15,722 nucleotides of DNA from Omnitrophica WOR_2 bacterium RIFCSPHIGHO2_01_FULL_52_10 (lineage in GTDB: Bacteria > Omnitrophota > Gorgyraeia > Zapsychrales > Zapsychraceae), in contig MHGM01000008.1 in assembly GCA_001805565.1 (NCBI GenBank), positions 1 to 15,722 on the forward strand. Reading direction: 5' to 3'. The notes beneath the pieces were generated by a model. That model made no database searches. It saw only the letters and a list, made by a program, of their open reading frames with translations, and had not been told where the DNA came from. Positions within the stretch are counted from its first letter, which is position 1. Every line of letters starts with the position of its first letter. A program made the translations under genes and the position numbers. This document shows positions 1-6,960 of the stretch, one piece after another.

Positions 1-2
1 AA

Positions 3-812
3 CCCGACGCTTCGTTTGTTAAAGAAATGCCCCCGTTTGTAAAGTTGCATATCGCGTCAGCCTGGGTATTAATCATGTTTTTCCCCTTTACGCGTCTTGT
101 GCACGCTTTTTCTGTGCCCTTGCATTATTTCGTCAGATCTCCGCAAAGGGTTGTTTGGAACAGTTCACGCTCTCAAGTTCGTTTTGAACAAAAAATTCAG
201 TTTGATAATGAAAAACGTTTGTTCCTCAAGGCCGCCTTTGGCGCGGGGGCTTCGGCCGCGCTTTTATCCCTGGGCGTATTGGACAAGTTTTTCAGGTATT
301 TTCTCAAACAGGACCTGACCAATGCCGAGGAATCGCATATCCTGTCCCAAAAGCTGCAGCGCCTGAAACAGTCTGCCGCCGAGCGGGAGCTGGAACTTGA
401 GCGGATGAACAAGGACAGTATTTTCGTCGCCAGACTTTCCGAGCTTTCGAGTACCCGAGGAAAATATTTTATTGATTACCAGATGAGGCCGGCGCTTGCG
501 TTTCGCGATGAACGGGGACTGCCGGTCCTTATATCCGCCAAATGTACGCACCTGGGCTGTACCGTCGGGCAAGATCTGGATGCTCAAGGACGCATCCTGT
601 GCCCGTGCCATATTTCCTCTTTTGATATAAGAACAGGGCAGCCGACTCCCGGTTCACCGGCAAAATCACCATTGCCTCATTTAGGCTGGGCCTTAAAAGA
701 TGAACAAGGAAATCCGTTGATGGTCCAGGGCCCGGAGGGAAAGCGGGAAGGGGCGGTCGACTCCTCCCAGATGGAAAACAGTCTGCTGTTTATCGTCAAG
801 CGTTTTAGTTGA
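3..812 (+). CDS. NarI C-terminal helix fused in frame to a Rieske iron-sulfur protein (5' end outside window)
   Basis: The frame is open from the window edge; the first ATG is at 27 and residues are numbered from it. Residues 4-44 match the last helix of nitrate reductase gamma subunit NarI. They include PFTRLVH, and His8 and His26 are 18 apart, the spacing of the last two haem-b ligands of E. coli NarI. After a short basic linker comes a Tat-like KRLFLK (63-68) and a membrane helix (about 69-85). A charged, probably coiled-coil neck (about 98-130) follows, then a Rieske domain with CTHLGC (173-178) and CPCH (192-195), the 2Fe-2S ligands. No stop or good internal start separates the halves; only a TTG at 219 without a Shine-Dalgarno site could start a separate Rieske protein. 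NarI ends in the cytoplasm, where a Tat signal must begin, so the topology fits. narGHJ probably lie upstream (inference). Confidence 0.85.
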   Translation, partial: PDASFVKEMPPFVKLHIASAWVLIMFFPFTRLVHAFSVPLHYFVRSPQRVVWNSSRSQVRFEQKIQFDNEKRLFLKAAFGAGASAALLSLGVLDKFFRYFLKQDLTNAEESHILSQKLQRLKQSAAERELELERMNKDSIFVARLSELSSTRGKYFIDYQMRPALAFRDERGLPVLISAKCTHLGCTVGQDLDAQGRILCPCHISSFDIRTGQPTPGSPAKSPLPHLGWALKDEQGNPLMVQGPEGKREGAVDSSQMENSLLFIVKRFS

Positions 813-816
813 GGAG
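811..816 (+). promoter_or_regulatory. Ribosome binding site that sets the cytochrome b start
   Basis: GAGGAG lies 7 bases before the GTG at 824. It overlaps the stop codon of the Rieske gene. A TTG at 809 in the same frame would lie upstream of this site, so GTG 824 is the better start. Confidence 0.65.
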
Positions 817-823
817 AGAAAGA

Positions 824-1933
824 GTGAGTAAACCAAAGAATGGATTTTTGAAAATAGTTGATTTTTTCTCTGAGCGGATCCCATTTTATAATCTGAATTT
901 CGAACATATGGTCACGAAGAAGGAAGTTCCGGTCCATCGTATGAGCTGGGCTTATTATACGGGGGGGCTTACCCTTTTATTCTTTTTGATCCAGCTGGTA
1001 ACGGGTGTTTTCCTTTTATTCTATTACCAGCCGACGGTCAGCGATGCGCACGCTTCGGTGGAATATATCACATTTTTCGTCAAAAGCGGCTTCCTGATCC
1101 GCAATTTGCACACGTGGTCCTCTTCCTGCATGATTCTTTGTCTGCTGGTGCATTTGATAACATCGTTCGCGATGAAAGCTTTCGCCCGTCCCAGGGAAAT
1201 AACGTGGATTAGCGGGGCGATGCTGTTGATGATAACTTTTGCGTTCGGATTTACCGGCTATCTTTTGCCCTGGCACCAGATTGCGGTTAACGCGACCAAG
1301 GTCGTCTTGCAGTCTATTGAGGAGGCAGGGCATTATCTGCCCGGAGTCCTGGCCGCGCTCCCATCTTATATCAAAGAGATTATTCAAGGAGAAGTTTCGG
1401 TCGGTCAGGCAACGTTAAGCCGGTTTTACGCGTTGCATGTTGTCATCTTGCCTCTGTTGTTCGTGGGGGTGATAGGGCTGCATCTTCTGATGGTTCAGCT
1501 TCATGGAATGAGCAAGGGGGTTGATGAGCCCGCGAAGAAAAGCGAGAAGTTTTTTCCATTTTTCATTCTGAAGGATTTCTGGCTCTGGGGCGTTGTATTT
1601 CTAATTGTTTTTATCCTCGCGCTTTGCCTGCCATTTGAGTCTTTTTATTCATACCCTTTATTTGAAGCGTACGACGCGCTGGGTTCTACCCCGGACGGGA
1701 TTAAGCCGGAGTGGTACTTTTATTTTGTCTACTATCCGTTGGAGATCTTGCCTTTTTGGGTGGTTATGTTGGGTATGTCCATTTCCGGGGTTGGGATATT
1801 TTTCGTTCCATGGATATTTAAGAACACCAGCCGCAAGGTCCTTTCGATCATCGCCTGGATCATGGCGGCTTATTTGATTGTCATCACGCTTTTTGGTCAA
1901 TTGATATATGAAGTCTTCACGGGGCCCAAGTAA
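824..1933 (+). CDS. Cytochrome b of a bc-type complex (b6 and subunit IV in one chain)
   Basis: This is the dihaem, quinol-oxidising membrane subunit that partners the Rieske protein. With the GTG start it has 369 residues. Haem ligand pairs are His96/His110 in helix B (13 residues between) and His205/His220 in helix D (14 between). The 14-residue spacing is typical of cytochrome b6 rather than mitochondrial b. FTGYLLPWHQ follows helix C. The C-terminal half carries PEWY (295-298), the Qo-site motif, and three further helices like subunit IV, so the chain is a b6-IV fusion with about seven to eight helices. It begins 11 bases after the Rieske stop and overlaps the next gene by one base, so the genes are almost certainly one transcript. 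Confidence 0.92.
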   Translation: MSKPKNGFLKIVDFFSERIPFYNLNFEHMVTKKEVPVHRMSWAYYTGGLTLLFFLIQLVTGVFLLFYYQPTVSDAHASVEYITFFVKSGFLIRNLHTWSSSCMILCLLVHLITSFAMKAFARPREITWISGAMLLMITFAFGFTGYLLPWHQIAVNATKVVLQSIEEAGHYLPGVLAALPSYIKEIIQGEVSVGQATLSRFYALHVVILPLLFVGVIGLHLLMVQLHGMSKGVDEPAKKSEKFFPFFILKDFWLWGVVFLIVFILALCLPFESFYSYPLFEAYDALGSTPDGIKPEWYFYFVYYPLEILPFWVVMLGMSISGVGIFFVPWIFKNTSRKVLSIIAWIMAAYLIVITLFGQLIYEVFTGPK

Positions 1934-2520
1934 TGAGATTATTCGTCATTGTTATTTCGGCAACATTGATACAGGTAACGCCAGTTTTCGCGCACCCCGA
2001 GTTTCAACGTTATTCAAAGGGAGTATCGGGGCGTTCGGTCAACTGCGCGATGTGCCACAGGCATTCCGACGGGCCGGAAGGATTAAAGCCCGGGCAAATT
2101 GGCAGTCTGAATCAAGATGAGCTCAACGCGCTGGGGTTGGCCCGTCAGGCGCTCAAACCCGGGGCCGGAGTCCAAAGCCCCATCCTCAACGAATTTGGCA
2201 ACTCCATCTTAAACCAGTTGGGGAAAGAGAAAATATCGGAACTCCAGCAACGGCCGGAACTTTTAGCCGGGGCTCTGTCAAAAACAAACGACCTCGACGG
2301 AGATGGCATCCCCGATGTTGAAGAGTTTAAAGACGGAACGCATCCGCTGAATTCGCTGGATGGCCACCCCTGGAAGTTATTTAAAAACAATTTGGGAAAA
2401 AACTGGTTCGATATTCTGATGATCATATTGGCGACGGGGTCCGGCCTTTACGGACTTCAAAATATGCTCCTTTGGCTTTCCCTCAAGGCTGGGAAGGAGG
2501 AGGGGCATCGTGTCCGCTAA
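1933..2520 (+). CDS. Membrane-anchored monohaem c-type cytochrome with an EF-hand-like calcium loop
   Basis: The 195-residue protein starts with a signal peptide (about 1-20, ending VFA). One haem-c site, CAMCH (38-42), lies close to the mature N-terminus. Residues 120-131 form DLDGDGIPDVEE, a calcium-binding loop of the EF-hand or thrombospondin type-3 kind. A C-terminal helix (about 159-184) anchors the protein, leaving the haem in the periplasm. Its place right after Rieske and cytochrome b suggests it replaces cytochrome c1 or f as electron acceptor (inference). I recognise no named family. The ATG overlaps the cytochrome b stop (TAATG) and has no clear ribosome site of its own, which suggests translational coupling. 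Confidence 0.82.
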   Translation: MRLFVIVISATLIQVTPVFAHPEFQRYSKGVSGRSVNCAMCHRHSDGPEGLKPGQIGSLNQDELNALGLARQALKPGAGVQSPILNEFGNSILNQLGKEKISELQQRPELLAGALSKTNDLDGDGIPDVEEFKDGTHPLNSLDGHPWKLFKNNLGKNWFDILMIILATGSGLYGLQNMLLWLSLKAGKEEGHRVR

Positions 2521-3562
2521 GGGCTACCCGGTTATCGCAGATCTTTTCCCGGGGTATTTTGCATTGGTCATGGCCACTGGGATCGTTTCGATCGCCTGCC
2601 ATCTTTTCGAGTTGTCCGTGTGGGCGTCTTGGCTCTTTTATATCAATGTGGTCGCTTATGGTGTACTGGTCGTGTTAAATATCGCTCGGCTGGTATGGTA
2701 CCCGTCCCGCTTTTGGGCCGATCTAACAGATTTCGCCAAGGGTCCCGCTTTTTTCACTGTGGTTGCGGGAACAGGCGTCCTCGGCACGCAGGTCTGGATG
2801 CTTTACTCGAACTTCCCCGCGGCTTTTTCACTTCTTGTCGCTGCATTCGCGCTGTGGGTGGTCGTGATGTATACCTTTTTCTTCACCGCGATAATTCGAG
2901 ATGCAAAACCCGAGCTCGACAGCAGTATCAACGGAGCATGGCTCATCGCCACCGTCGGCACGCAGTCCATCTCGGTCTTGAGCACGCTTTTGGCGTTGCA
3001 TTCGACCGGCGTGAAGCCGACGATCATGCTTTTCTTTGCACTCTGCATGTATCTGGTGGGATGTATGCTGTATCTTCTCACGGTCTCCATCATCTTTTAT
3101 CGGTTGCTTTTTTTCCGAATCGAGTCGAAGGCCATGACCCCTCCTTATTGGATACTGATGGGAGCAGTGGCCATCACGACGCTGGCGGGTGCTACGCTTC
3201 TCCTTCACGCGGACGAATGGGATTTTTTGCAGTCACTGACCCCGTTCCTCAAAGGTTTCACGTTGTTTTTTTGGTCGATGGCGACATGGTGGATTCCTTT
3301 GCTCCTCGTCCTCGGCGCCTGGCGGCACCTGTACAAAAAGGTCGCGTTCGTTTATGATCCACAATACTGGGGGATGGTTTTTCCGCTTGGCATGTATGCA
3401 ACCTGTACGTTTAATCTCTCCAAGGCACTGGAGTTGCCTTTTCTGATGATGATCCCCAGGGTATTTCTTTTCATCGCGGTCGCCACGTGGATGGTAACTT
3501 TTTGTTCGATGATTTATGAGATCGTGCGGAGTTTCTTCAAAAGGCCCGCAGGAGTTTCGTAG
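2510..3562 (+). CDS. TDT/SLAC1-family (TehA-like) ten-helix transporter
   Basis: This 350-residue integral membrane protein carries the family signature PGYFALVMATGIVSIA (14-29), with about ten predicted helices. The family includes TehA, the yeast malate carrier Mae1, sulfite exporters and the plant anion channel SLAC1, which conducts chloride and nitrate. The GTG start at 2510 has a strong AAGGAGGAGG (2494-2503) seven bases upstream, and it overlaps the cytochrome gene by 11 bases. Its place in a nitrate-respiration operon suggests movement of nitrate, nitrite or a related anion. Substrate cannot be read from sequence, and dicarboxylate or sulfite transport remain possible. Confidence 0.85.
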   Translation: MSAKGYPVIADLFPGYFALVMATGIVSIACHLFELSVWASWLFYINVVAYGVLVVLNIARLVWYPSRFWADLTDFAKGPAFFTVVAGTGVLGTQVWMLYSNFPAAFSLLVAAFALWVVVMYTFFFTAIIRDAKPELDSSINGAWLIATVGTQSISVLSTLLALHSTGVKPTIMLFFALCMYLVGCMLYLLTVSIIFYRLLFFRIESKAMTPPYWILMGAVAITTLAGATLLLHADEWDFLQSLTPFLKGFTLFFWSMATWWIPLLLVLGAWRHLYKKVAFVYDPQYWGMVFPLGMYATCTFNLSKALELPFLMMIPRVFLFIAVATWMVTFCSMIYEIVRSFFKRPAGVS

Positions 3563-3583
3563 GCGGCGTAGCGGGTTGGATCG

Positions 3584-3721
3584 GTGGAATTTGACAGGCA
3601 TGCGGTTAGTGTTACCGGACAGGAAGGTTACCGTAAAGGTTTCGGTGTTTTCGTGATCCTCGCGTTTGTTTCTCTGGTATTCACTTTTATCCTTAAATCT
3701 CAAAGCCGGGTCAAAACATAA
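3584..3721 (+). CDS. Possible small single-helix membrane protein
   Basis: A 45-residue frame begins with GTG at 3584 and stops one base before the ATG of the MOSC gene. A polar N-terminus (VEFDRHAVSVTGQEGYRKG) precedes a clean hydrophobic helix (about 20-37) and a basic tail ending SRVKT. It fills a gap otherwise empty of genes, and its tight packing with the next gene favours a real gene. Against it, the ribosome site is poor (only GGAT nearby) and it is short. I recognise no family. An accessory subunit of the neighbouring membrane complexes is a guess. Confidence 0.4.
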   Translation: MEFDRHAVSVTGQEGYRKGFGVFVILAFVSLVFTFILKSQSRVKT

Positions 3722-3722
3722 T

Positions 3723-4217
3723 ATGTTGCCGCGAATTATTTCGATCAATATTTCCAAAGGCGGTATTCCCAAACTTCCCGTCTCATCCGTCCGGTTGATC
3801 GCCTCGGGCTTGGAGGGCGACGGCCACAATCACGCCAAGCATAACAGCCCCCTTCAGGCGGTTTGCCTCCAGGACATCGAAAAGTTAATTGATCTGAGCC
3901 GTAACGGCTATAGCCTCTCCCCGGGCAAGGCCGGTGAAAATTTGACGGTGGAAAATCTTCGCGTCAACAATCTGCCGGTAGGAACCATGCTTCAATTCTC
4001 CGGAGGCGTTCTCCTCGAAATTTCCAAGGTGCGAAAACCGTGTTATGTCATGGATGCCATCGCTGTGCGCCTGAAGGAGGATGCCATCGGGCGTCACGGG
4101 ATGTACGCGAAGGTCATCAAGGAAGGGTTTCTCAGCGTCGGAGAAACCATTGAGGCGATAAGACCAGATCCCGTCGATAACCCTGCCCCGGATCTCTGCG
4201 CGTCGCAGCCCTCTTAG
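3723..4217 (+). CDS. MOSC-domain protein
   Basis: The product is a compact, 164-residue stand-alone MOSC (molybdenum cofactor sulfurase C-terminal) domain. It starts at ATG 3723 with LPRIISINIS, the usual first strand. Other family features are GLEGDGHNH (about 29-37), a central GKAGENLTVENL and the conserved Cys in KPCYVMD. MOSC domains act in molybdenum-cofactor sulfur handling or bind the cofactor to reduce N-hydroxylated compounds, as in mARC and YiiM. Beside a molybdenum-dependent nitrate reductase locus, a cofactor-related role is likely but unproven. Upstream in-frame codons back to a TTG at 3666 encode part of no MOSC core, and I excluded them. No good ribosome site is visible, so coupling to the small upstream frame is possible. 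Confidence 0.82.
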   Translation: MLPRIISINISKGGIPKLPVSSVRLIASGLEGDGHNHAKHNSPLQAVCLQDIEKLIDLSRNGYSLSPGKAGENLTVENLRVNNLPVGTMLQFSGGVLLEISKVRKPCYVMDAIAVRLKEDAIGRHGMYAKVIKEGFLSVGETIEAIRPDPVDNPAPDLCASQPS

Positions 4218-4228
4218 ATAATTACGTC

Positions 4229-4257
4229 TTGACCTTCCCTGATAAATTCTTTACTAT
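4229..4257 (+). promoter_or_regulatory. Sigma70-like promoter for the racemase-hemerythrin-ferredoxin-nnrS operon
   Basis: TTGACC (4229-4234) and TACTAT (4252-4257) are separated by 17 bases. The start of transcription would be near 4264, about 23 bases before the next ATG. It separates the bc/transporter/MOSC half of the cluster from the nitrosative-stress half. I saw no clear FNR- or NsrR-type palindrome beside it. Confidence 0.6.
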
Positions 4258-4286
4258 AGTTTTGTCCGCACGGCAGGAGCTGGAGA

Positions 4287-5042
4287 ATGAAACACATAGG
4301 AATTATCGGGGGCTTAAGCCCCGAATCCACCATTGAGTATTACCGCATCATCTGCCGGGAATTCAACAAAAAAGAGGGGAAATTGAATTTTCCACAGATA
4401 ACGATCAGGAGTCTGAATCTGCAGGAGTTGCTCGGGTCGTTTGGGAAAAACCGGTGGGATGAGGTCGCGGAAAAAATTGGCAGTGCTATCTGTGATCTTG
4501 AAAAAGCCGGAGCCGAGTTTGTGGCCATCGCCGCCAATACCCCGCACAACGCCTATGACATCATCCAGCAGCGCTCCCCGATCAAGGTGCTCAGCATTAT
4601 GGAAGCGACCGCCGACAGCATCCGGCAGGCACGATTGAAGAAAGTCGGTCTGTTGGGCACCAAAGCGACGATGGAATACGGATTTTTCCAGAAGGCATTT
4701 CAGGGCCGCGGCATTGACACCGTTGTGCCCGAGGCGGCGCAGAGGAATTATATCGACCGTACGATCTGGGACAAGCTGTCCCATGGCGAAATTACGCGGG
4801 AGGACCGTCAGAAACACAAGGCCATTATCAAAAAGCTGGTCAACGACGGGGCCGAGGGCGTTATCCTTGGATGTACCGAGTTGCCTTCCCTGATCAAGCC
4901 GGAGGACAGCGATGTCCCGTTATTCGATACAACGCATATTCATGCCCTGACGGTCCTTGAGTACGCCATGGGGAAAACGGAAAAAACAAGTCAAGGAGGA
5001 TGCGATGGGCGAACAAAAAATAACGTCTTTCTACGCGCATGA
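4287..5042 (+). CDS. Aspartate/glutamate racemase-family protein with the first catalytic Cys replaced
   Basis: The N-terminus MKHIGIIGGLSPESTIEYY is typical of the aspartate racemase/YgeA superfamily. Two-base racemases use two cysteines. The second is present in GCTE (Cys196). At the first position, normally CNT, this protein reads AANTPH, with Ala83. Variants lacking the first Cys are known (E. coli YgeA has Thr), so activity may be one-sided or changed. AGGAG (4275-4279) lies seven bases before the start. The last ~20 residues (GKTEKTSQGG onward) are unlike the family and overlap the hemerythrin gene by 38 bases, so the tail may be an extension formed after loss of the original stop. Its role beside NO-handling genes is unclear. 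Confidence 0.82.
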   Translation: MKHIGIIGGLSPESTIEYYRIICREFNKKEGKLNFPQITIRSLNLQELLGSFGKNRWDEVAEKIGSAICDLEKAGAEFVAIAANTPHNAYDIIQQRSPIKVLSIMEATADSIRQARLKKVGLLGTKATMEYGFFQKAFQGRGIDTVVPEAAQRNYIDRTIWDKLSHGEITREDRQKHKAIIKKLVNDGAEGVILGCTELPSLIKPEDSDVPLFDTTHIHALTVLEYAMGKTEKTSQGGCDGRTKNNVFLRA

Positions 5043-5475
5043 TCATAACCAGCTGGACAAGTATTTTCAGGATTTCCAGGGGTTGAAAAAGAAGGATTAC
5101 GCGCAAGCCAAAGAGAATTTTAAAAAGTTCAAATTCGGGTTGCAGCGGCATATCGTCTGGGAGGAAGAGATCTTATTCCCGTTGTTTGAGGAGAAGACAG
5201 GCATGAAGGATGGCGGGCCGACGGAAGTGATGCGCCAGGAGCACCGGCAGATCGAGCAAGCCCTGGAAGCGCTCCATAAGAAAGTTCAGCGGCAGGATCC
5301 GCAGAGCGACTTGGAAGAAGACCTCGTCTGGAATCTTCTCAAACAACATAACATGAAAGAAGAGAACATTCTTTATCCGGCCATTGATCAGTCCATATCC
5401 GACAAGGAACGTCAAAACGTTTTTGGCAAAATGGACGCCCTGCCGGAACACAGGTATCGAACTTGTTGCGGCTGA
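5005..5475 (+). CDS. Hemerythrin-like diiron protein
   Basis: The protein (156 residues) is a four-helix HHE-type hemerythrin. Likely iron ligands are His12/His14, His49 and Glu53 (HIVWEEE), His80 (EHRQ), and His115 and Glu119 (HNMKEEN). It lacks the N-terminal domain of YtfE/RIC iron-sulfur repair proteins. Such single-domain hemerythrins bind O2 or NO and are often found with nitrosative-stress genes. The neighbouring nnrS supports NO sensing or scavenging (inference). ATG 5005 follows a strong AAGGAGGA (4993-5000). An earlier in-frame start at 4957 lies upstream of this site and was rejected. The C-terminus ends in TCCG, with two adjacent cysteines. Confidence 0.88.
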   Translation: MGEQKITSFYAHDHNQLDKYFQDFQGLKKKDYAQAKENFKKFKFGLQRHIVWEEEILFPLFEEKTGMKDGGPTEVMRQEHRQIEQALEALHKKVQRQDPQSDLEEDLVWNLLKQHNMKEENILYPAIDQSISDKERQNVFGKMDALPEHRYRTCCG

Positions 5476-5477
5476 AT

Positions 5478-5729
5478 ATGACCGTAAAAAAGTATAAATG
5501 GGTCCCGGTGATTGAAGAGTACCGATGCAACGGTTGCCGGGAGTGTGTCCTGGCCTGCGGGCCGAGGTGCTTTGAGATCGTCGGCAACGTGGCGGTTTTG
5601 ACAAAACCGGACATCTGCGGAAGCGAGGAACACTGCATCGCTCCCTGCCCAGTCGGCGTGATCCACATGGCGTGGGTGGAGATGGAAGGAGATTTTGATT
5701 TGCAAAGAGGGAAATGGCGTAACGTATGA
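5478..5729 (+). CDS. Small 4Fe-4S ferredoxin-like protein
   Basis: The 83-residue soluble protein carries eight cysteines. The first motif is CNGCRECVLAC (Cys17, 20, 23, 27), with an extra Cys31. The second is CGSEEHCIAPCP (Cys47, 53, 57), which lacks the middle Cys of a canonical CxxCxxCxxxCP. One standard 4Fe-4S cluster (17/20/23 plus 57) is well supported. A second cluster is uncertain and might recruit Cys27 or Cys31. It starts two bases after the hemerythrin stop and overlaps nnrS by four bases (ATGA), so the three genes are translated together. It may supply electrons to the hemerythrin or another NO-handling enzyme (inference). Confidence 0.85.
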   Translation: MTVKKYKWVPVIEEYRCNGCRECVLACGPRCFEIVGNVAVLTKPDICGSEEHCIAPCPVGVIHMAWVEMEGDFDLQRGKWRNV

Positions 5730-6907
5730 ATACTCTGCCGTTAAATTGTCCGGTTGTTTTGCAGACCGGGTTCCGCATTTTTTTTCTCGGGGCCGCGGCG
5801 TACGCGGTCCTGTCGATGGCTTTCTGGTTTGTGTTTTACGTCGCCGGGGGAAATATTTTTGTCGCGATGCCGCTCACGGTCTGGCATGGCCATGAGATGA
5901 TTTTTGGGTTCACCATGGCCGCTGTGGCCGGATTTCTTCTAACGGCGGTGATGAACTGGACGGGGTTGCCGACTTTAAACGGCTGGCCGCTTTTAATTTT
6001 ATTTTTGTTTTGGGCGATGGCGCGTGTCTTTGCGTTTATGCCCGCGTCTTTCCCGCTGTGGCCTATGGCGTTGTGCGATACCGCATTCCTCGTTTTTCTC
6101 TCGGGTGCCGTTATGCGGCCGATTATTGCGGCCAGGCAGTGGCGGCAATCCGCCGTCTTTTCAAAATTGATACTGATTTTATCAAGCGGGATTGTCTTTT
6201 ACGGGGCGCTGTTCCATGCCGATCTTAAGGTCGAGCGCAAGGCCTTGCGGTTCGCCGTTTATATGGTCGCCAGCTTGATCTTTACGATCAGCCGGAGGGT
6301 TCTCCCGTTTTTCATTGAACGCGGAGTCGGATATCCGGTGACCCTGCGAAACAGCCAGGTCCTTGATCTGGCAAGTTTGGTTTTTTTGATCGCGTTCTCT
6401 TTCGTCGACGTGTTTTGGAACTTCCCGGTTACCGTGGCTATTCTATGCGCGTTGCTGGTCATGGTGCATACGTTGCGGTTGTCAGGATGGTATACCCCCG
6501 GGATATGGAGAAAACCCCTGTTGTGGGTTCTGTTCGTGGGATATGCATTCTTGATTATGGGGTTTCTTCTTAAAATTCCTGCGGCTCTTTATCACCGCCC
6601 CGATGATTCCGCCCTGCACGCGTTGACCGCCGGAGGCATCGGTATTTTTACGCTGGGCATGATGGCCCGCGTATCTTGGGGGCACACCGGCCGCAATATT
6701 GCAGAAGCGCCGCGGCAGTTGCCGTTCATTTTCGTCCCGCTTGCCGCCGGCGCGATGGTCCGCGTTTTTTCCCCGATCCTTGATGGATCAAAACATGCCC
6801 TGTGGATCGCTTCCGGCCAGATTCTGTGGATGCTCTCTTTTGGGCTATACCTGTTTTTTTATTTCCGTATTCTCACCTCGTCCCGGCCCGATGGCAAATG
6901 GGGATAA
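5726..6907 (+). CDS. nnrS: NnrS family membrane protein
   Basis: NnrS is a haem- and copper-containing membrane protein linked to nitric oxide tolerance and found with denitrification genes. The 393-residue product has about twelve helices. The conserved WHGHEMIFGF (53-62) and the C-terminal signature from HALTAGG to GHTGR (about 298-323) are both intact. Their histidines are the likely metal ligands. Length is normal for the family. The start codon overlaps the ferredoxin stop by four bases. With the hemerythrin and ferredoxin it forms a compact cassette against the NO made during nitrate or nitrite respiration. Confidence 0.93.
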   Translation: MNTLPLNCPVVLQTGFRIFFLGAAAYAVLSMAFWFVFYVAGGNIFVAMPLTVWHGHEMIFGFTMAAVAGFLLTAVMNWTGLPTLNGWPLLILFLFWAMARVFAFMPASFPLWPMALCDTAFLVFLSGAVMRPIIAARQWRQSAVFSKLILILSSGIVFYGALFHADLKVERKALRFAVYMVASLIFTISRRVLPFFIERGVGYPVTLRNSQVLDLASLVFLIAFSFVDVFWNFPVTVAILCALLVMVHTLRLSGWYTPGIWRKPLLWVLFVGYAFLIMGFLLKIPAALYHRPDDSALHALTAGGIGIFTLGMMARVSWGHTGRNIAEAPRQLPFIFVPLAAGAMVRVFSPILDGSKHALWIASGQILWMLSFGLYLFFYFRILTSSRPDGKWG

Positions 6908-6960
6908 TCTCCCGAACCTGATATCCTGATATTGCCCCCTCTTGACACCTGACAAAACCA

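Noticed and set aside
264..611. Minus-strand frames opposite the Rieske gene and similar antisense frames elsewhere
   Set aside because: They are antisense shadows of well-supported genes, lack ribosome sites and match no family.
809..823. TTG start at 809 for cytochrome b
   Set aside because: It overlaps the Rieske stop and lies before the GAGGAG site; GTG 824 has the correct spacing.
3666..3722. Upstream extension of the MOSC protein to TTG 3666
   Set aside because: The added residues match no MOSC core, and the domain's first strand begins right after ATG 3723.
4218..4286. FNR, NsrR or HcpR operator before the NO cassette
   Set aside because: No matching palindrome (such as TTGAT-N4-ATCAA or TTGTGA-N6-TCACAA) was found by eye.
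4957..5004. Longer hemerythrin start at 4957
   Set aside because: The added residues lie upstream of the strong AAGGAGGA, and the hemerythrin fold begins after ATG 5005.
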